DNA from: Eubacterium sp.
GTDB lineage: Bacteria > Bacillota > Clostridia > Lachnospirales > Lachnospiraceae
NCBI GenBank assembly: GCA_022764165.1
Contig: JALERM010000045.1
Location: 1-64,000, forward strand
Reading direction: 5' to 3'
DNA length: 64,000 nt
The translations under genes and the position numbers were made by a program. The notes beneath the pieces were generated by a model. It was not told the origin of the DNA. It searched no databases and worked only from the letters and a program-made list of their open reading frames with translations. The stretch's first letter is position 1; every line of letters starts with the position of its first letter. Below are positions 18,035 through 26,584 of this stretch, one piece after another.

Positions 18035-18625
18035 TTACTCACCTTTCATCTGATCAATCATTTTTTCAATAATCTGCTTTTTGACGTAAGCATCAAAGCT
18101 GAGCAGGCAGATGAATGAAAAATTCTTCAGGAATTCCTGATCTTCTTCTGGTGCCTGGGAGAAGATTTCTCTGGATATCTGATATCGTTTTGTAATATCT
18201 TCTTTCAGCACTTCAATTTGTTCTTTCTCCAATTCGAACACTTCGCTGTAGATGTCTTCCAGCTTCAGTTCTTCATTTCCCTGAAAATACTTCTCAGTAA
18301 TTGGCTGCAGCAGAGCCTGGATATCTGTGATTGTGAGAAGACTTTTAAAATAGTATATAAATACCAGGAGAAGGAGATGTTCCCGGTTATATTTTTTCTT
18401 GGTCGGCGGCGGGAGCAAATCGTTCTTGGCATAGTTGTTGATCATCGTCTTAGTGAGAATCTTGTCACTTTCATAACGTCTGGAAGAGGACAGCTGAGCG
18501 TCCATAAAAGTAGTAACCTGATCCATATATAAAGGTATATTCGGAATATCTCCCGGCTTAATATAATCAATTTTGGAGATACTTTCAAGAATGCTGTTAA
18601 GTATATCGTTTCTATCGATTGTCAT
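18035..18625 (-). CDS. DUF1836 domain protein
   Basis: The 196-residue protein matches DUF1836, a Firmicutes family with a MerR-like winged helix near the N-terminus (LTKTMINNYAKNDLLPPPTKKKYNREHLLLL in two pieces, about 57-87) followed by an alpha-helical region. A regulatory role is likely but the target is unknown. ATG 18625 lies after a weak site (GAGGTGATATA on the minus strand). The gene is convergent with yerC and divergent from pcrA. Confidence 0.85.
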   Translation of the reverse strand: MTIDRNDILNSILESISKIDYIKPGDIPNIPLYMDQVTTFMDAQLSSSRRYESDKILTKTMINNYAKNDLLPPPTKKKYNREHLLLLVFIYYFKSLLTITDIQALLQPITEKYFQGNEELKLEDIYSEVFELEKEQIEVLKEDITKRYQISREIFSQAPEEDQEFLKNFSFICLLSFDAYVKKQIIEKMIDQMKGE

Positions 18626-18707
18626 TATATCACCTCACACAGTCTATTATATAGTTTTTAATACTATTTGTAAACCAGTTTCGATAACGAAAGTTATTGT
18701 TCACTCC

Positions 18708-18830
18708 GTTGACTGTAACTGTTCAGTACCTTCACAGTTATGAGCAAAAAACCAATGAAAATTGCCTTCGGTAATGGGATTTTTGCTTGTATGTCTCAGG
18801 ATAGTTGAAGGCTGAGTAGTTACCGTTGAC
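18708..18830. repeat. Long imperfect inverted repeat (MITE-like) before pcrA
   Basis: The left arm from GTTGACTGTAACTGTTCAG (18708) and the right arm ending GGCTGAGTAGTTACCGTTGAC (18830, minus one base) are inverted relatives, and matching pairs continue inward (CCTTCA/TGAAGG, CAAAAA/TTTTTG) to a centre near 18765. The DNA strand could fold into one hairpin of about 120 nt. It fills most of the 260-bp gap between the DUF1836 gene and pcrA. Confidence 0.6.
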
Positions 18831-18885
18831 TTCCCCAGTTCTGCATGATATGATGAACACATGTGCGAGAAGGATGGAGGATATT

Positions 18886-21111
18886 ATGAATAAATATGAT
18901 GGTTTGAATCCTATGCAGCAGGAGGCTGTTTATTATACAGAGGGACCGTTATTGATACTTGCCGGAGCCGGTTCCGGCAAGACCAGAGTGCTTACCCACA
19001 GGATTGCTTATCTGATCGAGGAGAAGGGAATTAATCCATGGAATATTATGGCCATTACATTTACAAATAAAGCTGCAAATGAGATGCGGGAACGGGTAGA
19101 TAAGATTGTGGGATTTGGATCAGACAGCATTTGGGTGAGTACTTTTCATTCCAGCTGTGTGCGTATTCTGCGGCGTTTTATTGATCGGCTTGGTTATGGT
19201 ACGAATTTTACTATTTACGATGCGGACGACCAGAAAACTCTGATGAAGGATATTTGTAAAAGACTGAATATCGACACAAAGATGTATAAGGAAAAAATGC
19301 TGCTTGCTGCGATTTCTTCTGCAAAAGATGAAATGATTTCACCAGAGGAATATCGTCTGAATATGATTTCGGACTCCCAGGATCTGAATAAAAAGACGGT
19401 TGCCCGTGTCTATGAAGCCTATCAGAAGCAATTGCAGCAGAATAATGCAATGGATTTTGATGATCTGCTTGTAAAAACTGTAGAGCTGTTTCAAAATTGT
19501 CCGGATGTGCTGGAGTATTATCAGGAAAAGTTCCGTTATATTATGGTGGACGAATATCAGGATACTAACACGGTTCAGTTTAAGTTTGTCAGCCTTCTGG
19601 CATCAAAGTATAAGAATCTCTGTGTGGTGGGTGATGATGACCAGTCTATTTACAAATTCCGGGGAGCTAATATAGGAAATATTCTTGGATTTGAGCAGGT
19701 ATTTCCTGAGGCTAAGGTTATTAAGCTTGAACAAAATTATCGGTCTACACAGAATATCCTGAATGCAGCCAATGAAGTGATTCGGAATAATATAAGAAGA
19801 AAGGAAAAAACACTCTGGACTGCCAATGAAGAAGGAGAGCAGATTCATCTGCGTGAATTTCAGAGTGGCTTTGAAGAAGCAGAGTATATCGCCGGAGATA
19901 TCAGACGGAAGGTACGTGAGGGTGAATGTTCCTATAGTGACTGTGCGGTTCTGTACCGGACCAACGCCCAGTCCCGTCTGTTTGAGGAAAAGTTTCTGTT
20001 GGGGAATATTCCCTATAAAATTGTGGGCGGTGTAAACTTTTATGCCAGAAAAGAGATCAAAGATATGCTTGCCTATCTGAAAACCGTGGATAATGCCAGA
20101 GATGATGTGGCAGTTCAGCGTATTATTAATGTTCCCCGACGGGGAATTGGTGCTTCCAGTCTGAGTAAAGTGCAGATTTATGCACAGGATATGGAAATCA
20201 GTTTTTATGATGCCCTGCGCATGGCGGATGAGATTCCGTCGCTGGGAAGAGGTGCGGCAAAGATCCGGTCATTTGTTGATTTTATTCAGAAGTTCAGAAG
20301 CCAGGTGGAATATTTGTCCGTGACAGAACTGCTGCAGAAAATTATTGATGAAACCGGTTATGTGGAAGAACTGAAAGCAGAGAATACGGAGGAATCAAAA
20401 GGCAGGATTGAGAATATCGATGAATTGATTTCTAAGGCAGTTTCTTACGAGCAGGAAGCGGAACATCCGTCGCTGAGTGGTTTCCTTGAGGATGTTGCAT
20501 TAATATCGGATCTGGATTCGGTAAATGAGGATGAAAACCGTGTGCTTCTGATGACACTGCACAGTGCCAAGGGTCTTGAATTTCCTCAGGTGTATCTGGC
20601 AGGTATGGAGGAGGGAGTATTTCCCAGCTATTTAAGCATTGTATCAGGGGATTTTGAGAATCTGGAAGAAGAACGGCGTCTGTGTTATGTGGGTATTACC
20701 CGTGCCATGAAGGAACTGACCATGACGGCGGCACATCAGCGGATGATCCGGGGTGAGACACAGTATAACCGGGTATCGCGTTTTGTCCGTGAGATTCCCA
20801 GAGAATATGTGGAACTGGGGAAGAAAACTGCTGACAGAAGCAGTGTGAAAATCCCCGAAAAGACTGCGGATACCTATGCTAAAATGCGGCAGATATACCA
20901 GCAGAATACATTTTCTCCGAAAAAGTTTGAAGTGAAAAAAGCTGCAAGTCTGGATTATCAGGAGGGAGATACTGTGCGTCATATCAAATTTGGCAACGGT
21001 ACAGTTCTGCAGATTACAGACGGAGGGAAAGATTTTGAGGTTACAGTAGATTTTGAGAAAGTAGGTGTGAAGAAAATGTTCGCATCTTTTGCAAAATTAA
21101 AAAAAGTATAA
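18886..21111 (+). CDS. pcrA: ATP-dependent DNA helicase PcrA (UvrD/Rep family)
   Basis: A superfamily 1A 3'-5' helicase for repair and for clearing replication forks. The 741-residue protein has motif Q (GLNPMQQEAV), Walker A GAGSGKTRVL near residue 27, motif II VDEYQDTN near 225, motif III GDDDQSIYKFRGA near 250, and motifs V/VI (MTLHSAKGLEF, YVGITRA). The C-terminus has the PcrA-type Tudor-like end (YQEGDTVRHIKFGNGTV) that binds RNA polymerase in known PcrA. ATG 18886 follows GGAGGATATT; earlier in-frame codons fall inside the upstream repeat. Confidence 0.96.
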   Translation: MNKYDGLNPMQQEAVYYTEGPLLILAGAGSGKTRVLTHRIAYLIEEKGINPWNIMAITFTNKAANEMRERVDKIVGFGSDSIWVSTFHSSCVRILRRFIDRLGYGTNFTIYDADDQKTLMKDICKRLNIDTKMYKEKMLLAAISSAKDEMISPEEYRLNMISDSQDLNKKTVARVYEAYQKQLQQNNAMDFDDLLVKTVELFQNCPDVLEYYQEKFRYIMVDEYQDTNTVQFKFVSLLASKYKNLCVVGDDDQSIYKFRGANIGNILGFEQVFPEAKVIKLEQNYRSTQNILNAANEVIRNNIRRKEKTLWTANEEGEQIHLREFQSGFEEAEYIAGDIRRKVREGECSYSDCAVLYRTNAQSRLFEEKFLLGNIPYKIVGGVNFYARKEIKDMLAYLKTVDNARDDVAVQRIINVPRRGIGASSLSKVQIYAQDMEISFYDALRMADEIPSLGRGAAKIRSFVDFIQKFRSQVEYLSVTELLQKIIDETGYVEELKAENTEESKGRIENIDELISKAVSYEQEAEHPSLSGFLEDVALISDLDSVNEDENRVLLMTLHSAKGLEFPQVYLAGMEEGVFPSYLSIVSGDFENLEEERRLCYVGITRAMKELTMTAAHQRMIRGETQYNRVSRFVREIPREYVELGKKTADRSSVKIPEKTADTYAKMRQIYQQNTFSPKKFEVKKAASLDYQEGDTVRHIKFGNGTVLQITDGGKDFEVTVDFEKVGVKKMFASFAKLKKV

Positions 21112-21178
21112 AAACTGTGGTAAAATACATCTGATGGTGGTATAATAATTTTAGTTTTATGAGAGGACGGTGTTCAGC

Positions 21179-21418
21179 ATGAATAAGATTGATGAATTAT
21201 TGGCGTTACTGCAGAAAAAAGAAAAAGAAGAGGAAACATGTAAATGTAAGAATACGATTCTTTGGATTTTAGCCATTGTTGGAGCAGTTGCTGCAGTAGC
21301 GGGCATTGCATATGCCGTGTATCGTTTCTTTACACCGGATTATCTGGAAGATTTTGAAGATGATTTTGAGGATGATCTTGACGAATACTTTGAAGATGAA
21401 GACGGAGAAGAGAACTAA
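21179..21418 (+). CDS. Small single-pass membrane protein with acidic tail
   Basis: The 79-residue product has a short basic/acidic N-terminus (NKIDELLALLQKKEKEEE), two Cys in CKCK, one membrane helix (about 25-45) and a tail made almost only of Asp, Glu, Phe and Tyr. I do not recognise a named family. It lies between pcrA and rlmD and is probably read with them. ATG 21179 is used; GTG 21170 is another in-frame choice. Confidence 0.7.
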   Translation: MNKIDELLALLQKKEKEEETCKCKNTILWILAIVGAVAAVAGIAYAVYRFFTPDYLEDFEDDFEDDLDEYFEDEDGEEN

Positions 21419-21430
21419 GATTAAGAATAA

Positions 21431-21461
21431 AAGCTTCGGAGGAATACCCCGGAGCTTTTTC
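21431..21461 (+). terminator. Terminator after the small membrane protein gene
   Basis: AAGCTTCGG (21431-21439) pairs with CCGGAGCTT (21449-21457, one G-T pair), followed by TTTTT. It lies 23 bp before the rlmD start, so rlmD may depend on readthrough or on its own promoter. Confidence 0.75.
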
Positions 21462-21483
21462 TTTGAAAAAGTGAGGGACATAC

Positions 21484-22878
21484 GTGAAAAAAGGCGAGAT
21501 TTACGAAGGTATTATAGAAAAAGTGGAATTTCCCAATAAGGGCAAAGTGTTTGTAGACGGACAGTGTGTTACGGTAAAAAATGGAATGCCGGGCCAGAAG
21601 ATTCGTTTTATGATTAATAAAAAGAGAAATGGAAGAGCTGAGGGAAGGCTTCTGGAAGTTCTGGAACGTTCACCGTATGAAACACGTGAACCGGTATGCT
21701 CCATTTTTCCTGCATGCGGCGGATGTATGTATCAGACAATGGACTATCAGAATCAGCTGGACATGAAGCAGCAGCAGATCAGGGAACTTCTGGATGCAGC
21801 TGTGCTTCGGGGCGGTCAGACTGATCAGGATGGAAAACCGGATTATCGTTTTGAAGGAATCAAGGGAAGTCCCCGGGAATTTGCCTACAGGAATAAGATG
21901 GAATTTTCCTTTGGTGACGCTGAAAAGGGAGGTTCTCTGACACTTGGCCTGCATAAGAAGGGAAGTACTTACGATGTTCTCGATGCGGTGGACTGTAAGC
22001 TGGTTCATGAAGATCTTACCAGAATTCTTCAGTGTGTTCTGGAATATTGCAGAGAGCAGGGTTTTCCTTATTATCATAAGATGCAGCATACGGGCTATCT
22101 GAGACATCTGCTTTTGCGCCGTGGGAACACCACCGGTGAGATTTTGGTAAATCTGGTGACTTCCTCACAGATGGATCCGGATCTGACCGAATTGAAAGAA
22201 CGTCTGCTTGCACTGCCGTTGGAAGGAAGTATTGTGGGTATTCTTCATATATTAAATGATTCTCTGGCAGATATGGTGCAGAGCGATGAGACTCGTATTC
22301 TCTATGGAAAAGATTATTTCTATGAGCAGATTCTGGGGCTTAAGTTTAAGATTACGCCATTTTCTTTCTTTCAGCCCAATTCTCTGGCAGCGGAAGTCTT
22401 ATATTCCACTGTACGTGAATACATTGGAGATATGAAAGATATGACAGTCTTTGATCTGTACAGTGGTACAGGTACGATTTCTCAGATTCTGGCTCCGGTT
22501 TCCAGACAGGTCATTGGTGTGGAGATTGTGGAAGAGGCTGTGGAGGCTGCCAGAGAGAATGCGGCCTATAACGGAATTGATAATTGCCGGTTTATTGCAG
22601 GAGATGTACTGAAAGTATTGGATGAGGTTGAAGATAAGCCGGATTATATTGTCCTGGATCCGCCAAGAGACGGCATACATCCGAAAGCCCTGCCGAAAAT
22701 AATAAATTATGGAGTAGAAAATCTGGTTTATATATCATGCAAACCAACCAGCCTTGCAAGAGACTTGGAAATGTTTCTGGGAAGTGGTTACCGGCTGGTA
22801 AAGGCTGTGTGTGTGGATCAATTTTGTCAGACTCAGCATGTGGAGACTGTGGTAGGACTACAAAGGAAAGATACCTAG
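21484..22878 (+). CDS. rlmD: 23S rRNA (uracil-5-)-methyltransferase RlmD/RumA family
   Basis: This SAM-dependent enzyme makes m5U in 23S rRNA. The 464-residue protein has an N-terminal TRAM-like domain, an iron-sulphur motif CSIFPACGGC near residue 73, FDLYSGTGTIS (SAM loop) near 322, and DPPRDG plus the catalytic Cys in YISCKPTSLARD near 400-425. GTG 21484 is used. The last residues read HVETVVGLQRKDT, and the ICE starts right after: the 3' end of rumA-type genes is a known integration site of Clostridia ICEs, so the tail may partly belong to the element. Confidence 0.92.
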   Translation: MKKGEIYEGIIEKVEFPNKGKVFVDGQCVTVKNGMPGQKIRFMINKKRNGRAEGRLLEVLERSPYETREPVCSIFPACGGCMYQTMDYQNQLDMKQQQIRELLDAAVLRGGQTDQDGKPDYRFEGIKGSPREFAYRNKMEFSFGDAEKGGSLTLGLHKKGSTYDVLDAVDCKLVHEDLTRILQCVLEYCREQGFPYYHKMQHTGYLRHLLLRRGNTTGEILVNLVTSSQMDPDLTELKERLLALPLEGSIVGILHILNDSLADMVQSDETRILYGKDYFYEQILGLKFKITPFSFFQPNSLAAEVLYSTVREYIGDMKDMTVFDLYSGTGTISQILAPVSRQVIGVEIVEEAVEAARENAAYNGIDNCRFIAGDVLKVLDEVEDKPDYIVLDPPRDGIHPKALPKIINYGVENLVYISCKPTSLARDLEMFLGSGYRLVKAVCVDQFCQTQHVETVVGLQRKDT

Positions 22879-22890
22879 AAATCCTTGAAT
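22835..22890. other. Inferred left attachment junction (attL) of the ICE at the rlmD 3' end
   Basis: Chromosomal housekeeping genes stop at rlmD (22878), and ICE replication and transfer genes begin within 250 bp. The conserved HVETVV codons end near 22855, after which the tail GLQRKDT diverges from what I expect for the family. Rumored target position for related ICEs is this same 3' region. The exact crossover cannot be set because the right end is outside the window. The rest of the gap (22891-23127) contains no gene I can support, only a terminator. Confidence 0.5.
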
Positions 22891-23059
22891 TTACGCACTT
22901 TGTAGAGTTTTTCAGTTTCAACAAAATCGGTGAAAATCACAAGGAAAAGCTGCTTGTGCAGAAAGTTACCGTTGTGGTTGCCTTAGACCTCGATACGGGG
23001 AACACAAAAAATCCTGAATATGAAAGTGAATAGTGGACTATCAGATATTTGATAGATTA

Positions 23060-23097
23060 TAGGGATACTTGTTCAAAGCAAGCGTCCCTATTTTTTA
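23060..23097 (+). terminator. Terminator before the ICE left-end genes
   Basis: TAGGGATACTTG (23060-23071) pairs with CAAGCGTCCCTA (23079-23090) apart from one mismatch, then TTTTTT. It would shield the ICE genes from rlmD transcription. Confidence 0.85.
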
Positions 23098-23127
23098 TAA
23101 AATTTTATATTTTAGGAGGAAAAATAA

Positions 23128-23604
23128 ATGACAAACACAGCGACAAGAGCAAAAAAAGAAAAGATTACTCGCACAGTTACTTTCAAGAATCAGGCACACG
23201 AAGATTTTTATCAGAGATACCTTCCAAAATGCCGTTATCAGGATGTGTATCACAAGGCATTGGTTTATTGTCTTGGGATTGATCGGGATACAAGAGAACA
23301 TGTAGACCGGATTTATGATTTCAGGACAGGCAACGTGAAACCAGAATGTTTGCATGAAGGCTGGCAGACCAGCGGCAGTGTAAAGATTGTCCGGATGGCA
23401 TTTAACCTGTATTGCAATGGTACGCCGAGCGTTTTTGAATACGATGATTCTGATACGGACGGGCAATTAAACGAAATGCGGTGCTATACGGTAGAGGATT
23501 TATTCTGTTGCGGTTATGCCCGATACTTTTGGGAAGCAATTAAGATCAGATACCCGGAGTATTGCTTTTACGTGGATTGGGAGGATTTGTATGCTGAAAA
23601 TTAG
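23128..23604 (+). CDS. DUF6075 family ICE protein
   Basis: The 158-residue cytosolic protein contains DVYHKALVYCLGI, RIYDF, HEGWQTSGS and VRMAFNLYCNG, then YTVEDLFCCGYARYFWEA, the signature I associate with DUF6075, a protein regularly found at the left end of these ICEs. Its function is unknown. The basic N-terminal stretch (TRAKKEKITRTVTF) is unusual and could be a family variant. AGGAGGAAAAATAA precedes ATG 23128. It overlaps the next gene by 14 bp. Confidence 0.8.
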   Translation: MTNTATRAKKEKITRTVTFKNQAHEDFYQRYLPKCRYQDVYHKALVYCLGIDRDTREHVDRIYDFRTGNVKPECLHEGWQTSGSVKIVRMAFNLYCNGTPSVFEYDDSDTDGQLNEMRCYTVEDLFCCGYARYFWEAIKIRYPEYCFYVDWEDLYAEN

Positions 23605-23758
23605 ACTTCAGGGAACATTGAGAGATATTCGGTGGTTCAGAAAGCTCATAGAGCAGCATGAGGAAATTGATGTTTTACGGACATCGGAACCATTTGCAAA
23701 CAAAGGAACAAATAAGTATTTTCGTGTTTATTCAGAGATAGAGAAAAAGGAAAGGTAG
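23591..23758 (+). CDS. DUF3970 / YvzF-like small protein
   Basis: A 55-residue protein, MLKIRLQGTLRDIRWFRKLI followed by a short beta-rich part ending FRVYSEIEKKER. Proteins of this type (YvzF) are common beside ICE left ends; function unknown. ATG 23591 follows GGGAGGATTT and overlaps the DUF6075 gene, suggesting coupled translation. Nine bases then separate it from parA. Confidence 0.7.
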   Translation: MLKIRLQGTLRDIRWFRKLIEQHEEIDVLRTSEPFANKGTNKYFRVYSEIEKKER

Positions 23759-23767
23759 GTATGGGGT

Positions 23768-24553
23768 ATGTGTAGAGTAATCGCAATCGCAAACCAAAAG
23801 GGCGGTGTAGGAAAGACCACCACCTGTGTAAATTTAGGAATCGGTCTGGCAAGGGAAGGAAAAAAAGTGCTTCTGGTAGAGGCAGACGCACAGGGAAGTA
23901 TGGCAGTAAGTTTGGGGATCGCAGAGCCGGACGAGCTGGATGTAACCTTAGTGAATATTATGGAGAAGGTTATTAATGATGAAGATTTAGAAATGGGAGA
24001 GGGAATCATCCACCATGAAGAAGGGGTTGATTTCATTCCGGCCAATATTGAACTTGCGGGATTGGAAACGGCACTTGTAAATGTAATGAGTCGGGAAACC
24101 ATTCTCCGACAGTATCTGAACAGTTTGAAAAGTCAGTATGACTATATTTTGATTGATTGTATGCCTTCATTGGGGATGATTACGATAAATGCCCTTGTAG
24201 CAGCGGATAATGTGCTGATTCCGGTAGAAGCGGCGTATCTTCCGGTCAAAGGGTTACAGCAGCTTATCAAGACGATTGGGCGAGTTCACAGGAAATTGAA
24301 TCCGGCACTTTCCATTATGGGTATCCTGCTCACGAAGGTTGACCGCAGGACAAACTTTGCAAGGGATATTTCTATACAGATCAGGGAGGTCTATGGAGAC
24401 AGGGTACATATTTTCACGAACTGTATTCCATTGTCGGTGAGAGTGGCAGAGACTACTGCAGAAGGGAAAAGCATTTATCTCCATGATCCGAAAGGGATTG
24501 TGGCAAACGGCTACTATTCGCTGACGGAGGAGGTGCTTGAGCATGAAAAATAA
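23768..24553 (+). CDS. parA: ParA-family partition ATPase
   Basis: The 261-residue ATPase has the deviant Walker A NQKGGVGKTTTCVNLG (residues 9-24), a Walker A' Asp (EADAQGS near 40, with Glu-Ala in place of the usual Asp-Asp/Pro), and Walker B LIDCMPSLG near 128. It would partner ParB to segregate or stabilise the circular form of the ICE. The start codon is preceded by only a weak GGTAGGT. It overlaps parB by 11 bp. Confidence 0.93.
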   Translation: MCRVIAIANQKGGVGKTTTCVNLGIGLAREGKKVLLVEADAQGSMAVSLGIAEPDELDVTLVNIMEKVINDEDLEMGEGIIHHEEGVDFIPANIELAGLETALVNVMSRETILRQYLNSLKSQYDYILIDCMPSLGMITINALVAADNVLIPVEAAYLPVKGLQQLIKTIGRVHRKLNPALSIMGILLTKVDRRTNFARDISIQIREVYGDRVHIFTNCIPLSVRVAETTAEGKSIYLHDPKGIVANGYYSLTEEVLEHEK

Positions 24554-25451
24554 GAGCGCACAAAAAGTTAAATTGACTTCCTATGATGATTTATTCGGAA
24601 CCAATGAGCCAGTGACAGGGGAAAAGATCACATCTGTTCCGATCAGTCTGTTTCATACATTCAAAGACCATCCGTTTCGGGTGGTCGATGACGCAAAGAT
24701 GCAGGAGACGGTGGAGAGCATTAAGCATTATGGCGTATTAGTGCCGGGAATCGTCCGTCCGCATCCGGACAATGGTTATGAGGTTGTGGCAGGACACCGC
24801 AGATGGCGGGCGTGTGAATTGGCAGGACTTGAGGAAATGCCAGTTATCATCCGGGAATTGGATGATGATGCCGCTACTGTGATTATGGTTGATACGAATA
24901 TTCAGAGAGAAGATATTCTGCCGAGTGAGAAGGCAAAAGCCTATAGGATGAAATATGAAGCTATGAAACATCAGGGAAGTAAAGGGGACAAGTTTACTGC
25001 CGATGCGGTGGGGGAAGCTGCCGGGGACAGCGGCAGGACAGTACAGAGATATATACGTCTGACAGAATTAGTGCCGGAATTATTGGATTATGTGGATGCC
25101 GGAAAAATCCCGATGATTGTCGGGGAAAAGCTATCCTATCTGAAAAAAGAAGAACAGGCGTGGCTTGTAGATGCAATTATAAATAGTGGCGTATTTCCAT
25201 CTAAAATACAGGCAGAGGCATTAAAATCGGGCAGTGATGCCGGGGAACTGACCGAGGGCGGTGTATATGCGATTCTCATAAAAAAGGAAAGTGGAAAAGT
25301 TGGCGTGACAATCTCTGCCAGGAAAATCGGCAGTTATTTTCCACCTACCTATACAAAAGCGCAGATTGAGGAAGTGATTTATTCACTTTTGGATCAATGG
25401 AAGCAAAACGAGAAAATGGAGGAATTTGCGGATGCAGAAAATTCAATTTGA
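24543..25451 (+). CDS. parB: ParB-family partition protein
   Basis: The 302-residue protein has the ParB/Spo0J CTPase-type region with HPFRVVDD near residue 40, GVLVPGIVRPHPD near 65, VVAGHRRWRACELAG near 84, and TNIQREDILPSEKAKAYRMK, then a helix-turn-helix (AVGEAAGDSGRTVQRYIRL). ATG 24543 has GGAGGAGG upstream inside parA, so translation is coupled. The stop overlaps repA. A parS site was not identified. Confidence 0.93.
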   Translation: MKNKSAQKVKLTSYDDLFGTNEPVTGEKITSVPISLFHTFKDHPFRVVDDAKMQETVESIKHYGVLVPGIVRPHPDNGYEVVAGHRRWRACELAGLEEMPVIIRELDDDAATVIMVDTNIQREDILPSEKAKAYRMKYEAMKHQGSKGDKFTADAVGEAAGDSGRTVQRYIRLTELVPELLDYVDAGKIPMIVGEKLSYLKKEEQAWLVDAIINSGVFPSKIQAEALKSGSDAGELTEGGVYAILIKKESGKVGVTISARKIGSYFPPTYTKAQIEEVIYSLLDQWKQNEKMEEFADAENSI

Positions 25452-26583
25452 GTATTTCCGGGGCATGGAAGCGGAACAATACAGCTTTTACCGTGTACCG
25501 AAGGTGCTTTTTACTGCGGAATGCTTTAAATCCCTCTCCTGTGAAGCAAAGGTTTTATACGGTCTAATGTTAGACCGTATGAGCCTTAGTATCAAAAACC
25601 GCTGGTTTGACGAGGAAGATCGGGTATATATTATCTTTACCGTTGAGGAGGTTATGGAACTGCTTGGATGCGGCAGGCAAAAGGCGGTTAAGAATATTGC
25701 GGAGCTTGACACAGAAAAGGGAATCGGCCTGATTGAAAAGAAGCGGCTAGGTTTGGGAAAACCGAATGTAATCTATGTAAAAAATTTTATGATTACGGAT
25801 TGTCCGGAACCGGAGCGTGAGGAGGAACATGAGGAAGTACATAGGGAAGAACAGCCGGAAAACTCCGCAAATTCACAGAAGTATGAAAATCAAACTTCAA
25901 GAAGTATGAATAACGGATTTCAAGAAGTTCCCGAATCAAATTTCCAGAAGTATGAAAATCAAACTTCAGGAAGTATGAAAAGCGAATTTCAAGAAGTTCC
26001 CGAATCAGACTTCAAGAGTTATGAAAATCAGACTTCAGGAAGTATGAAAAACGAACCTCAAGAAGTTCCAAAATCAAACTGTAATAATACTGATATTAAT
26101 AAGACTGATTATAACGATACTGATTACAGTTATACAGAATTTAACAAGACTGATATAAGTGAGACTGAGACTATCTTATCTGATCGAATCCAATCAGGGG
26201 ATGCTGGTACTGCTTTGGGAAGAAAAGATGTGATTGAAAAAATGAACGCATACCGGGAACTTATTCGGGAGCGCATTGAGTATTCCTATCATTCAGCGGA
26301 AGATGTAGATGAACTTGTAGAACTGATGGTAGAGGTTATGATGATGCCAGATGACAGCACGATAAGGATTGCGGGAGTGGACAAACCTGTGGCACTTGTA
26401 AAGAATAGGTTTATGAAAATGACATATTCGCATATTGAGTATGTATTGTTCTGCCTGCACAGAAATACAACCAAAGTGGGAAATATCAAAGCGTATCTGT
26501 TGACAACGCTTTATAATGCGTCAATGACGATAAATAGCTACTATCAGGCGGAAGTAAATCATGATTTGTACGGAGGTGGATGA
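25432..26583 (+). CDS. repA: Replication initiator protein A (RepA N-terminal type)
   Basis: The 383-residue protein begins MQKIQFEYFRGMEAEQYSFY and has the RepA_N domain (residues about 10-115: RVPKVLFTAECFKSLSCEAK, LLGCGRQKAVKNIAEL, winged-helix style), a low-complexity middle with three 23-residue repeats (150-218) and an Asn/Thr/Asp-rich stretch, then a C-terminal helical domain (about 265-380). This is the architecture of RepA_N plasmid and ICE initiators, which allows autonomous replication after excision. ATG 25432 follows GGAGGAATTT and overlaps parB by 20 bp. Confidence 0.9.
   Translation: MQKIQFEYFRGMEAEQYSFYRVPKVLFTAECFKSLSCEAKVLYGLMLDRMSLSIKNRWFDEEDRVYIIFTVEEVMELLGCGRQKAVKNIAELDTEKGIGLIEKKRLGLGKPNVIYVKNFMITDCPEPEREEEHEEVHREEQPENSANSQKYENQTSRSMNNGFQEVPESNFQKYENQTSGSMKSEFQEVPESDFKSYENQTSGSMKNEPQEVPKSNCNNTDINKTDYNDTDYSYTEFNKTDISETETILSDRIQSGDAGTALGRKDVIEKMNAYRELIRERIEYSYHSAEDVDELVELMVEVMMMPDDSTIRIAGVDKPVALVKNRFMKMTYSHIEYVLFCLHRNTTKVGNIKAYLLTTLYNASMTINSYYQAEVNHDLYGGG
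25879..26085 (+). repeat. Three 69-bp tandem repeats inside repA (candidate origin)
   Basis: Copies at 25879-25947, 25948-26016 and 26017-26085 each encode a 23-residue unit of the form K/S-YENQTS-SM---QEVP-S. Each unit contains two TTCAAGAAGT-like words about 35 bp apart, drifting to TTCAGGAAGT in later copies. In RepA_N plasmids the origin is known to lie in repeats in the middle of rep, so this is a reasonable candidate oriV. Confidence 0.7.
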
Positions 26584-26584
26584 A

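Noticed and set aside
22737..23033. 98-codon frame across the rlmD end and the ICE junction
   Set aside because: Its first part is a shadow of rlmD; the remaining 55 codons lack a start with a ribosome binding site. It could be a remnant but nothing supports it.
25879..26085. Possible CRISPR-like repeat array
   Set aside because: The units are directly adjacent, in frame within repA and have no unique spacers; they are coding tandem repeats.
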